DNA of 64,000 nucleotides from Paenibacillus xylanilyticus (lineage in GTDB: Bacteria > Bacillota > Bacilli > Paenibacillales > Paenibacillaceae), in assembly GCF_013359935.1 (NCBI RefSeq), contig NZ_JABMCB010000187.1:176587-240586 (forward strand). The letters run 5' to 3'. Each line of letters starts with the position of its first letter. Within the stretch, counting starts at the first letter, position 1. The notes under the pieces were generated by a model. It was not told the origin of the DNA and ran no database searches. It was given only the letters and a program-made list of their open reading frames with translations. Both the position numbers and the translations under genes were made by a program. Below, one piece after another: positions 36,423 through 46,338 of the stretch.

Positions 36423-37744
36423 AAAAAAGATACGCCATCTGTGGGGTAAGCGGCCGAGCATTGGGCCAGTTCGCCAAACCGATTCATGAGTTGTTTTCCC
36501 ACAATTCGGAAGTCGTGGCACTGCTGGATACGGATCCTGCCCGTTTCGAGGCCTATCGTGCGCGCTTTCCGCATCACTCCGAAGTTGCTGTGTATGGAGC
36601 CGCTGATTTTACTGCCATGGTGGAGGAGACAAAGCCAGATTGTATTATTGTGGCTGGCAGGGATGATACCCATGTCCACTATATAACAGCGGCGCTCGAG
36701 CGTGATCTGGACGTGATTACTGAAAAACCGATGGCTACAACTGGGGCAGATGCCAGACGCATTCTGGATGCTGAAGCATTGAGTCAGGGGAGTGTAATCG
36801 TTACATTCAACTATCGATATATGCCAATTCACATGCGGATCAAGGAAATGATACAGGAAGGCAAAATTGGCCGTGTCACTTCAATTGATCTCAACTGGTA
36901 TATCGATACCCATCACGGATCGAGTTACTTCAAACGCTGGAATCGCGAAAGGGCTTTCTCGGGTGGACTATCCGTTCATAAAAGCACCCACCATTTTGAT
37001 TTGGTTCAGTGGTGGATTAACCAAAAGCCGGTGGAGGTCTTTGCCTATGGGGCGCTAAACTATTACGGTGCAGATGGCGAGTGGAACCCTGCGCGGGAAG
37101 ATGGGCGACATTGTCGTACATGCAGCGTTTCGGAAGATTGTGCCTATTATTCTCGCTGGACACCGCGCAGCCGCCAGATCCGTGTTCCGGATGACCATCT
37201 GAATCTGCTTGGAGCGGACAACACGGATTTTCCATACACATCATATCGTCCGGATCAATGCATATTTGATTCCACCATTGGGATTGAAGATACGTATACG
37301 GCGACAGTGAGATATAGCGGCGGAGCACTTCTGAGTTATTCAGTCAATTTCTCGCTTCCTTATGAAGGTTATCGGTTGGCTGTTAATGGTACAAAAGGGA
37401 GACTGGAGACGCTCGAATACCATATGCCTGGCCGCACGCCTTTTCCGACTCCGGTCCAGACCATTGACTACTTCCCGCTGTTTGGATCCAAAGAGACCAT
37501 TCATGTCGTACACCGGGAAGGCGGACATGGCGGAGGAGATCCCCTGCTGCTTGAGGACATTTTTCTCGGTGAAGATCACAGGCGTCCCTTCCGGATTTTG
37601 TCAGGTGCGGCAGATGGAGCATATTCCGTCGCTGCCGGAGAAGCAGTATGGCGTTCCGCCTCCGAGCACCGACCCATATCCATAGACGAGGTGCTTGGTG
37701 GTTGGGGAAATGCAGTGCCTATACAGAATGCTGGGGGGAAGTGA
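36419..37744 (+). CDS. Gfo/Idh/MocA-family oxidoreductase with Cys cluster
   Basis: A 441-residue NAD(P)-dependent sugar oxidoreductase-like protein. The N-terminal Rossmann domain is clear, including VITEKPMATTGADARRIL with the EKP motif at residues 102-104. FSGGLSVHKSTHHFDLVQWW is the usual sugar-site segment. Residues 230-245 hold a Cys cluster, HCRTCSVSEDCAYYS, found in a subgroup of long family members and possibly metal-binding. The start is coupled to the lipoprotein gene (ATGA). A role in modifying an imported sugar acid is likely; the substrate is unknown. Confidence 0.88.
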   Translation: MKKRYAICGVSGRALGQFAKPIHELFSHNSEVVALLDTDPARFEAYRARFPHHSEVAVYGAADFTAMVEETKPDCIIVAGRDDTHVHYITAALERDLDVITEKPMATTGADARRILDAEALSQGSVIVTFNYRYMPIHMRIKEMIQEGKIGRVTSIDLNWYIDTHHGSSYFKRWNRERAFSGGLSVHKSTHHFDLVQWWINQKPVEVFAYGALNYYGADGEWNPAREDGRHCRTCSVSEDCAYYSRWTPRSRQIRVPDDHLNLLGADNTDFPYTSYRPDQCIFDSTIGIEDTYTATVRYSGGALLSYSVNFSLPYEGYRLAVNGTKGRLETLEYHMPGRTPFPTPVQTIDYFPLFGSKETIHVVHREGGHGGGDPLLLEDIFLGEDHRRPFRILSGAADGAYSVAAGEAVWRSASEHRPISIDEVLGGWGNAVPIQNAGGK

Positions 37745-37939
37745 ACATGGGGAATCATCGATATTACAATCCGAGCTGGGGACCATGATTATGCTGAATG
37801 GGCAGGCTGATCTTACAACTGCGGATAAATAAGAGATCGGGATACCATGAGAAGGCAAAATAGGCTGTAAGGCCGGGTCGTATTGATCGGGGTTGAACTG
37901 TATAATTGCGGTATATTGAACATAAGGTGGGAGATAACT

Positions 37940-40234
37940 GTGACCCTTTCCTTTTTGAAGTGGTTGAAATTCAATTTCACCAATACCCAGACCCGGCTGC
38001 TGCTAATTCTGACCATTGTAGTCTTCATGATTATTATTGCAGTAGGCATGACAACGTACTATTCTGCCAAATCGGTATTACAGCAGGAGCTTAGTGAACC
38101 ACAGCACCAGATGCTGCGCATTAGCATGAATGACATTGATGAAGTCATTCGGGAAAGCGACCAGATTGCTGTAAAAATTGCGTTGAATAATAATGTATAT
38201 CGATTTCTCACGAGTGAGCTTCAGGGATCATATCGCAACGTTACGGAATTGGTGCAGTTTCTTGAAACTTTAATTAGCAGCACGCCTTATATTAAGAGCG
38301 CTTACATTTATGATGTGGAACGGGAGAGCATGGTTGCTTTTCCTCAGGGATACAGTTCGAGTAAAAGCAATTTTCCCGATTCAGGCTGGGTGGGCGTGGC
38401 TGCTGAGTTAGATGACCGGCCGATGTTGGTGAAACAGCGGGAGATTGCAGCAGGTACTGGAAAGTCTGTCTCACAGATTACACTATATCGGAAGATTATG
38501 CTGGCTGGTCAGCTAAAAGGGATCATTGCCATCAATTTCAAAACGGATCAGATGTTTAAGCACATGCTTCTTTCTTCGATCTCTGATCTCGATAATCATC
38601 GCTTCATCTTGGATGCGGACAACAAACCTTTGTATGATCTCGGCAATTATCCAGTCGGAGAGGATGCAGTAGTGCAGGTTCTCACGCAGCTTGAAGGGGA
38701 AAAGCTAGGTGAGTTCAAGCACGAAGGCAAGCTGTTGCTGGCTTCGCAGACTATCTCACCATATACCGGATGGCGATACCTGTCGGTCATTTCCCAAGAT
38801 AGTTTACTGGCCAATGCCCAAAAGATCCGGAACATCGTATTCATCGTATCTCTGCTCGCTCTTGCCGCAGGGGCAGCTGCAATTACATTTTACAACACAG
38901 CCGCCTTGAAACCAGTTAGACGAATGAGACAACTGCTTAGCGGCTATGACCGTGAGCAAATCAGTCCGGAGCTCATTGATCTCGAAAAAATAACGGGGCA
39001 GCTGCTTACAGATCATGCGCAGCAAGCAATAAATCTCAGACAGACTCTTCCGGAAGCCTCCTCCAAATTTCTGACCGACATCTATGCAGGAAATATGACT
39101 GGTTACCGGGAGATCGGTGAAAAGTGGAACCGATACTTCATGGATTGGAGCGATAGTCCACTCGCAGTAGCCATGCTGTCTATCGACGACTATCATTCAT
39201 GGTGTGAACGATTTAAGAAGTCAGATCAGTCCCTATTGAAATTTGCGATTGCCAATATCATTGCTGAACTACTGTCCGGGGAATGGCGTGTCATTCCTGC
39301 AGATCTGGGCAGAGACCGATTGCTGGTGATGCTCCAACCGCTTGAATCTGACAGGGACTTGATAGCAGCCTCAGCCATTGGAGATGCACTGAGGATGATT
39401 CCGAGGCTGCTTAAGTTTCAGGTTTCAGCTGGTGTAAGCAAGTATCATGAAGGGGTTATGCGCCTTCAACAGGCAATGCACGAAGCGGACAGCGCTCTGG
39501 AATACAGATTGTACCGCGGGTATGAACAAGTGATTCAGTTTGAGGATGTCTCTGGCAATCCAGAGCCAGGAAAAGCTGCAGAAGAAAATGAACTCATGTC
39601 CACATTGACTGAAACGATTGAGGCCGGCAGTGCTGAAGAGGCTATAAAGATCATGGATAAAACATTCAGCCGGATGGAGGTAGAGCAGTGGCATCCTTCC
39701 TCGGCATTTGTCTTTCTGGAGTCTGTTGCCGAGACGCTGGAGCGCATTCGTTTGAAACGAGATGGCGAAGGATGCGGATTCAGAATCTCGGGCTTGCGAA
39801 CGATGCATATGGAAGCTGCATGGACCGTGCTGCAGCAGGAGGTAGGGGCATTGGCGGCCTGGTATGACAGCATGCAGCTCAGCAAGGATTTTATCGCTTG
39901 CCAACAGATGATTGCTTTTATGAAAGAGCACCTAGAAGACCCTGTAAGCATTCAGGATATTGCCGAGCATGCGGGCATTGGCTCCAGCTTGGCGAGTCAG
40001 CTGTTCAAGCAGGAGATGAACGATACGATTCATGGATATTTTACAAAACTGCGAATGGAGCGGGCTTGTGAGCTCCTGCTGGATACCGACTACAGAATAT
40101 CCGAAATCGCTTCGATGGTGGGCTACCAGCACGAGAACAGTTTTATTCGCGTATATCGCAAAACCAAGGATATCACCCCGGGGAAATACAGGGAAATGAT
40201 GCGGAGTCGCAGGGACTCCTTGCTGGAATCCTAG
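37940..40234 (+). CDS. Membrane-bound AraC-family regulator, YesS-like
   Basis: A 764-residue one-component regulator. TM1 (about residues 22-44) and TM2 (about 295-315) flank an extracellular Cache-like sensor, followed by a HAMP-like linker, a long cytoplasmic middle region and a C-terminal AraC double helix-turn-helix (DPVSIQDIAEHAGIGSSLASQLFKQ and YRISEIASMVGYQHENSFIRVYRK). In Bacillus subtilis, YesS has the same layout and activates rhamnogalacturonan genes. The start is GTG at 37940, after AAGGTGGGAG; an ATG at 37883 lacks a site. It lies inside block 1 and probably controls it. Confidence 0.88.
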   Translation: MTLSFLKWLKFNFTNTQTRLLLILTIVVFMIIIAVGMTTYYSAKSVLQQELSEPQHQMLRISMNDIDEVIRESDQIAVKIALNNNVYRFLTSELQGSYRNVTELVQFLETLISSTPYIKSAYIYDVERESMVAFPQGYSSSKSNFPDSGWVGVAAELDDRPMLVKQREIAAGTGKSVSQITLYRKIMLAGQLKGIIAINFKTDQMFKHMLLSSISDLDNHRFILDADNKPLYDLGNYPVGEDAVVQVLTQLEGEKLGEFKHEGKLLLASQTISPYTGWRYLSVISQDSLLANAQKIRNIVFIVSLLALAAGAAAITFYNTAALKPVRRMRQLLSGYDREQISPELIDLEKITGQLLTDHAQQAINLRQTLPEASSKFLTDIYAGNMTGYREIGEKWNRYFMDWSDSPLAVAMLSIDDYHSWCERFKKSDQSLLKFAIANIIAELLSGEWRVIPADLGRDRLLVMLQPLESDRDLIAASAIGDALRMIPRLLKFQVSAGVSKYHEGVMRLQQAMHEADSALEYRLYRGYEQVIQFEDVSGNPEPGKAAEENELMSTLTETIEAGSAEEAIKIMDKTFSRMEVEQWHPSSAFVFLESVAETLERIRLKRDGEGCGFRISGLRTMHMEAAWTVLQQEVGALAAWYDSMQLSKDFIACQQMIAFMKEHLEDPVSIQDIAEHAGIGSSLASQLFKQEMNDTIHGYFTKLRMERACELLLDTDYRISEIASMVGYQHENSFIRVYRKTKDITPGKYREMMRSRRDSLLES

Positions 40235-40280
40235 TTTTTTCAAATGAAGTATTGAAGACACAAGGAGGCAAAGTTTATAC

Positions 40281-42338
40281 ATGGACCGTAAATCGATCGT
40301 CACCAGAAATCATCCGGTTTTGACACGGCTTGAACCCAAGTCACCTTTGTCTGTTGGTAACGGAGAATTTGCGTTCAGCGCTGATTTCACGGGCCTGCAG
40401 ACCTTTCCGGAGGCATACGAAATACCGCTTGGTACTCAGTCCAATTGGGGTTGGCATTATACAGGAGGCCATCAGGTCTTCGGAGATCAGGACATCGTCT
40501 ATCAATCTTTTGAAACGTATGGTCGTAAGGTGCAGTATCCCATGAAGCCGGAAAACAGAGAAGAGGCTTATCACTGGCTGCGGCAGAATCCGCATCGTCT
40601 TCAACTTGGCCGACTATCGTTTCGATTCCTGAAGGAAAACGGACAGGAAGAAGAAGCGGCCAATGTGATTCCGGTACGCCAGGAGTTGAATCTCTGGACA
40701 GGTTCACTGCACAGTGAGTTCACCGTGGATGGCGTTAATGTTCAGGTGCAGACTGTCTGTGATCCGGAGAAGGATGGTATAGGCATTCGTGTGCATTCAG
40801 AGCTAATCCGCAAGGGGCGTCTCCAATTGTTCCTTGTTTTCCCATGTCCGGATATGACACATCGGAGCTGGTCCAAATCTGTATTTCCCGATTGGGAGCA
40901 GGAGAACAGACACCATACCCAGCTAATGACGGCCGATTCGAGTTCGGCTTCATTGAAACGCACAATGGATGAGGATGGATATGCCGTAAAGTGGATCTGG
41001 GACGCAGGAAGACTGGAACAAACCGGAGTCCATGAGTTTACGCTGCTTCCGGGAGCCTTAGAAAATGCCGACAGCTGGTCCTGCAGTGTTGCTTTTTCTG
41101 CCTCGGATCCAGTACCTCAACCAGCGAATGCTGTATTCCATGCAAGCTCGGCCCACTGGGAGAGGTTCTGGAACAGTGGAGCTGCAATGGACTTATCCGG
41201 CAGTAAAGATCCCCGTGCGGCCGAGCTGGAACGCCGAATCGTATTGTCGCAGTTTCTGTGCGCCGTGCACAGTGGCGGCACGATGCCGCCTCAGGAAACG
41301 GGCTACATGTACAACAGCTGGTTCGGTAAAATGCACCTGGAAATGCACTGGTGGCATGCGGCGCATTTTCCGCTGTGGGGGCGTACCAATCTGCTTCGTC
41401 GCAGTATGGATTGGTATCTTACCATTTTGCCTGAGGCGCGTGAGCTGGCTCGCTCTCAGGGGTATGATGGGGCGCGCTGGCCCAAAATGGTCGGTTATAA
41501 CGGACAACAGACGCCATCACCCGTTGCACCGGGATTGATCTGGCAGCAGCCTCATCCTATGGCACTCGCCGAGATGTGTTATCTCGCCCAGCCTGAGCGG
41601 TCTGTGCTGGAACAATATAAGGAGATTGTTTTTGAAGCCGCTGATTTTATGGTGTCTTTTGCCCATTGGGATGGAGAAAGAGAGGCATATGTTTTAGGTC
41701 CACCGCTGATCCCTGCACAAGAGAATCATGCCATGAACGAAAGCCTGAATCCGCCTTATGAGCTTGAATACTGGAAGTTCGGATTGGAAATTGCGACACT
41801 CTGGGCAGAGCGGCTGGAGCAGCCGGCGAATCCAGACTGGACAAAGGTAGCGGCGCATATGGCGAGTCCCAAACATGAAGGTGGGGTCTATCTCGCGCAC
41901 GAGAATTGCCCTGACACATATACGGACAAAAACCATGATCATCCCTCGATGCTCGGTGCGCTAGGGCTGCTACCGGGTACGCTGATTGACAAAGACATCA
42001 TGAAAAATACATTGCTTAAAGTAAAAGAATGCTGGGATTGGGAGTCCGCATGGGGGTGGGATTTTCCCATGTGCGCGATGACAGCGGCCAGACTCGGGGA
42101 GCCTGGGCTGGCAGTAGATTTTCTGCTGATGGATGCGACCAAAAACACGTATTTGCCCAATGGACACAACTATCAGAGACCCGGTTTATGGGCATATTTG
42201 CCGGGGAATGGCGGACTGTTAACTGCTGTTGCCATGATGGCTGCGGGCTGGAGCCGCGCGGACAGCGGGAACAATCCGGGTTTCCCGCAAGACGGCAGCT
42301 GGTCAGTCCAATGGGAAGGGCTCAATCCTCTTATCTGA
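40281..42338 (+). CDS. Six-hairpin (alpha/alpha)6 glycosidase-like protein
   Basis: A 685-residue cytoplasmic protein. Residues 1-290 look like a beta-sandwich (SPLSVGNGEFAFSADFTGLQTFPE), and residues 300-680 like an (alpha/alpha)6 barrel: YNSWFGKMHLEMHWWHAAHFPLWGR, GARWPKMVGYNGQQTPSPVAPGLIWQQPHPM, and HDHPSMLGALGLLP. This layout is shared by GH65, GH95 and related clans. The family is not settled by eye. WFGKMHLEMHWWHA is the clearest active-site-like stretch. An AAGGAGG site precedes the ATG. Neighbours suggest it acts on imported pectin oligosaccharides. Confidence 0.7.
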   Translation: MDRKSIVTRNHPVLTRLEPKSPLSVGNGEFAFSADFTGLQTFPEAYEIPLGTQSNWGWHYTGGHQVFGDQDIVYQSFETYGRKVQYPMKPENREEAYHWLRQNPHRLQLGRLSFRFLKENGQEEEAANVIPVRQELNLWTGSLHSEFTVDGVNVQVQTVCDPEKDGIGIRVHSELIRKGRLQLFLVFPCPDMTHRSWSKSVFPDWEQENRHHTQLMTADSSSASLKRTMDEDGYAVKWIWDAGRLEQTGVHEFTLLPGALENADSWSCSVAFSASDPVPQPANAVFHASSAHWERFWNSGAAMDLSGSKDPRAAELERRIVLSQFLCAVHSGGTMPPQETGYMYNSWFGKMHLEMHWWHAAHFPLWGRTNLLRRSMDWYLTILPEARELARSQGYDGARWPKMVGYNGQQTPSPVAPGLIWQQPHPMALAEMCYLAQPERSVLEQYKEIVFEAADFMVSFAHWDGEREAYVLGPPLIPAQENHAMNESLNPPYELEYWKFGLEIATLWAERLEQPANPDWTKVAAHMASPKHEGGVYLAHENCPDTYTDKNHDHPSMLGALGLLPGTLIDKDIMKNTLLKVKECWDWESAWGWDFPMCAMTAARLGEPGLAVDFLLMDATKNTYLPNGHNYQRPGLWAYLPGNGGLLTAVAMMAAGWSRADSGNNPGFPQDGSWSVQWEGLNPLI

Positions 42339-42407
42339 GTAGAAGCCGTATAAATAGCACTTTCAGAATGTTGTAGGTGCATGATTAATGACCAGGGAGG
42401 GATTACG

Positions 42408-43553
42408 ATGGCCGAAACGTTAACAAAGGTTGCTGCACACGATCGCAGGATGTCTGTCAAAATCGCAGATACGCTGGTCTCTGAATGTCAGAATGGCAAT
42501 CATCCGAAGATGGCAGGGAAATGGGGTTATGTTGCCGGCATGACACTCTTGGCTTTGGAGCGAGCGGCAGTATGGAACAACGAGCCCCGATATAGTGAAC
42601 TTGTTCATCACCATATGGACGGTCTAATCGATAAGGATGGCACGATCAGGAACTACCGACTTGAGGATTACAATCTGGACATGATCAACGAAGGCAAAAA
42701 TCTCTTTAGAGAGTGGAGGCGAACGGGCGAAGACAAATACCAGCAAGCGATACTGCGGCTGGTTACCCAACTGAAAGGACAGCCGCGTACCAGTGAGGGC
42801 GGATACTGGCACAAAAAGATATATCCGTTCCAGATGTGGTTGGATGGGATCTATATGTCCTCTCCGTTCTTGGCCGAATATGGAAGTACCTTCAATCACT
42901 CCGAGAGCTTCGATGAGGTAGCCCGTCAGATTCTGCTAATTGAGCGAAGAACCCGCAATCCTCGGACCGGCCTTCTGCATCATGCATGGGATGAGAGCAG
43001 GGAGCAGCGATGGTGCGACAAAAACACGGGTCAATCATTTCATGTTTGGGGCAGGGCGATGGGTTGGTATGCGATGGCTGTTGTGGATGCGCTGGAGCAT
43101 TTTCCAATCGATCATCCGCAGCGCGGCCAGATCATGGGTATATTCGAGAGGATGGCCTACGCGATTGCACACGCCCAGGATCAGGAGAGCGGACTGTGGT
43201 ATCAGGTAATGGACCAGAATGGCAGGGAAGGCAACTATCTGGAGGCGTCGGCTTCCTGTATGCTGACCTATGCTCTTGCGAAAGGCCAGCGGCTGCATTA
43301 TCTAGCAGAGCTGGATCGTAAAGTTGTTGACCGCGCGTATGAAGGCATTCTAAAACACTTTGTTACCGAAGATGAACAGGGAGTGCACCTGCACCGTATT
43401 TGTCATGGGGCCGGGCTCGGAGGGAAGAAATATCGTGACGGTTCATACAGCTATTATATCAGCGAACAGATTGTCAGCGACGTGCAAATGGGGGTAGCTC
43501 CATTCCTGCTGGCCAGTATTGAAATGGAGATGCGGGGAGCAAGGCAAGCGTGA
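42408..43553 (+). CDS. Unsaturated rhamnogalacturonyl hydrolase, GH105
   Basis: A 381-residue GH105 enzyme (YteR/YesR type), which removes the unsaturated galacturonyl residue left by rhamnogalacturonan or pectate lyases. The motif YPFQMWLDGIYMSSPF holds the catalytic Asp at residue 146 (Asp143 in YteR); WGRAMGWYAMAVVDALE and YRDGSYSYYISE are also typical. There is no signal peptide, so it acts inside. The start is the ATG after GGGAGGGA; a further ATG at 42381 is in frame. Its stop overlaps the next gene's GTG start. Confidence 0.92.
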   Translation: MAETLTKVAAHDRRMSVKIADTLVSECQNGNHPKMAGKWGYVAGMTLLALERAAVWNNEPRYSELVHHHMDGLIDKDGTIRNYRLEDYNLDMINEGKNLFREWRRTGEDKYQQAILRLVTQLKGQPRTSEGGYWHKKIYPFQMWLDGIYMSSPFLAEYGSTFNHSESFDEVARQILLIERRTRNPRTGLLHHAWDESREQRWCDKNTGQSFHVWGRAMGWYAMAVVDALEHFPIDHPQRGQIMGIFERMAYAIAHAQDQESGLWYQVMDQNGREGNYLEASASCMLTYALAKGQRLHYLAELDRKVVDRAYEGILKHFVTEDEQGVHLHRICHGAGLGGKKYRDGSYSYYISEQIVSDVQMGVAPFLLASIEMEMRGARQA

Positions 43554-46101
43554 AGGAACATAGCGGATCACAACGCAGCAGGCCGGAGAAAAACAAATTG
43601 CTACTCAAGTACCCCGCTTCTTGGTGGAAGGGGATGTGGCGTGAGGCGCTTCCTACCGGCAACGGCAAGCTGGGTGCCTCTGTACAAGGCGGCATACAGG
43701 AGGAAATGATCCTGCTTCAGCACAGTGACCTGTGGCGTTGGGGTCAGAAGGATGAGCTGCCTGATGTCCGCCATACTCTGGCAGAGACCCGGAGGCTGAT
43801 GGATGAGGAACAATATCCGGAGGCGAGCTGGCATCTGACTCGTGCGCTGCAAACCAAAGGATATGCCTCCAAGCTACCTTCCCGTTTTCCTCTGACCGCA
43901 TTGACGCTAACCATGACCTGTGACGATGCTTTTCGTGAATATCGCAGAGAACTGAATATGGAAACGGGTGAAATCAATGTTCGGTGGAAGGAAGCAAAAC
44001 GGAGTTTTTCGAGAAGCATTTTTGTATCCCGTGCGGATGATTGTGTTGTCTATAGAATAGCGGGCGATGAATTGGAAGAATCAGATCCAGGGAGAAATTG
44101 GAGTGCAGTGGGCAAGCCCATGTTATCCGGAAATGTTGGTCTTCAGTTTCCACCGGGTGACCGCGAGCGGGAGGACGAGGAGTTCATGAAACTGAAAATG
44201 TCCGTAACCGTAGGGACAGATGAAGATGAGAATTATCTGTTCTATGGCGGTCAAAATGATGACGGACAGGATTTTGGAGCAGTACTCCGTCTAATCCATG
44301 TGGGAGATGTACCTGAGAAGAATCCGGTAACTGGGACGTTAAATTTCCCCGGAAATATCCATATCATTTCAAGTGAAAATCAGCCGAATAAACGTGGTGA
44401 AGAAGCAATAAATGCAAGACTTTCTTTTGAAACTTCAGGTAATCTGCTCATTCTTATTAAATGGTTTGCCACAGGTAAAAGGGAAGAGGAATGGAATCGG
44501 TTAAAGCAGGAACTGGCTGTGTTTGACTCCGATTATGATGCATTGCTATCCAGGCATAAGGCACTTCATCAGCCGTTGTTCCACTCGGCAAAACTCGATC
44601 TGGATGATGCCGATGATGACGGGCGTTGTAATGAAGAACTGCTTCTTGATGCGTATGAAGGTGAGGCACCCACGGGGTTACTTCGAAAGATGTGGGCGTA
44701 TGGCCGATATTTGTTCATTAGTGGAATCTCGGAAGGTGGCAATACGCCTTTTGGGCTTTATGGACTATGGGGCGGGGATTACCGACTCATGTGGGGTCAT
44801 AACATGGCCAATGAAAACGTGCAGATGATGTATTGGCATTCCAATGTCGGAGGTTTATCCCGCCTGAACCGGTCTTTGTTTCGCTATTACAATGGTATGA
44901 TGGAAACGTTCAGAGATAATGCTCGCAAGCTCTACGGCTGCCGAGGAATCTATATCCCTGCTGGAACCGCACCGGGCATGGGTGTCCCAAATCAGATTGT
45001 TCCGGTGATTATGAACTGGACAGGAGCAGCCGGCTGGCTTGCCAGACATTATTATGAATATTACCAGTACACAGGCGATAGGCAGTTTCTGCGTGAAGAG
45101 GCTCTGCCTTTTATGAGAGAGGCGCTGCTATTCTACGAAGACTTTCTGGTTTTGAACGCAGATGGTCAATACAAGATGTACCCATCCGTTTCTCCAGAGA
45201 ACACACCAGAGAATTTCATGCCAAAGGACGGGAGACAGCTGGCACATCCCATGCCAACCGCCATTAATGCTGCAATGGACATCGCCATCATTAAGGAACT
45301 TCTGCAGCATACCATTGAAGCAAGTCGGATTGTCAGTACACATGCCTGTCAAATTCCGGAATGGGAAGCCATGCTGGAACGGCTACCTGCTTACATGCTG
45401 AATGAGGAGGGGGCAGTGAAGGAGTGGCTGCATCCGGCGTTTGAGGATCGGCAAAATCATCGTCATCTATCCCATCTGTATCCTGTTTTTCCGGGACAGG
45501 AAGTCAGCCGGGAAGAGGACCCGGCGCTATTCGGGGCATTTGAGACAGCAGTACATCAGCGCAAACTTGGAGCTCAGAGCGGCTGGTCTCTGGCGCATAT
45601 GTCGTCCATATACGCCAGACTCGGTGATGGAGAACGCGCACTGGAAAGTCTGAATGTTCTTGCGCGTTCTTGCTGCTTCCTAATGGATTCACGCTGCATA
45701 ATGACTGGCGCAATATGGGGATATGCTTGCCTCTGCCTGCTGCTCCTGTACAGCTTGACGCCAATTTGGGTTGGGTTAACGCAATTCAGGAGATGCTGCT
45801 CTATGTATCATCACAATTGATCAAGATACTTCCGGCACTTCCTGCACGCTGGACTCGGGGTGAGGTGCAGAATTGGTGTATCCAGGGAGGAACTCTGTCG
45901 TTCGCATGGAATCGCAAAACAGGATCGTTTCAAGCGGAGTTAACCGCCAGACACCGAATTGCCACCAAGCTTCAGCTCCCCGGTTGGATCTGTAAGCTAA
46001 ATATCAGTAAGGAATTCAATACGAAATCCATAGAGAACGGAACGTTCCAGCTTCATCTCGAAGCGGGAGAAAAGTGGTCTGTGGACATGCGCAGCGTATA
46101 G
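43550..46101 (+). pseudogene. GH95-type glycosidase, frameshifted near the C-terminus
   Basis: The first frame encodes about 705 good residues of a GH95-like protein: N-terminal beta-sandwich (WREALPTGNGKLGASVQGG) and (alpha/alpha)6 barrel (GLWGGDYRLMWGHNMANENVQMMYW; NHRHLSHLYPVFPGQE). Near 45668 the frame goes wrong and runs into an unrelated 45-residue tail ending at 45820. In the -1 frame the expected protein resumes at 45670 (LLPNGFTLHNDW, VQLDANLGWVNAIQEMLLY, IKILPALPARW) to a stop at 46101. So one base is missing around 45660-45672; there is no homopolymer there. Known GH95 enzymes are fucosidases or galactosidases. The start is GTG, overlapping the GH105 stop. No signal peptide. Confidence 0.85.
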
Positions 46102-46118
46102 TATGAAATGCTTTAAGG

Positions 46119-46142
46119 AGTCGCCAAATGGCGGCTTTTTTT
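46119..46142 (+). terminator. Terminator of block 1
   Basis: AGTCGCC and GGCGGCT (one mismatch-tolerant G-T pair) with an AAAT loop and a T run, 18 bases after the GH95 stop. Confidence 0.8.
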
Positions 46143-46252
46143 CTTTTATCTACGGTTCCGAGAATGATGAAAGAAGTGAGAAATTTAATATTATTAATGA
46201 ATTTCGAATCGATATATTAAAAATTAAATGAAAATGCGATAAAAACTTTATA

Positions 46253-46281
46253 TTGTTAACTTTAATGTTGTTTGTTATACT
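46253..46281 (+). promoter_or_regulatory. Candidate sigma-A promoter of the acetamidase-like gene
   Basis: TTGTTA (46253-46258), exactly 17 bases, TATACT (46276-46281). The following leader of about 50 bases carries AGGAGGGG. Confidence 0.55.
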
Positions 46282-46338
46282 TTGATTCATAACAAGTTAG
46301 ATAACTTCACACAACTATTTGATAGGAGGGGTTTTAAA

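Noticed and set aside
37747..37833. Two short frames after the oxidoreductase gene (MGNHRYYNPSWGP and MLNGQADLTTADK) that can be joined by a one-base shift
   Set aside because: The joined peptide is only about 28 residues and resembles no family; chance is more likely than a decayed gene.
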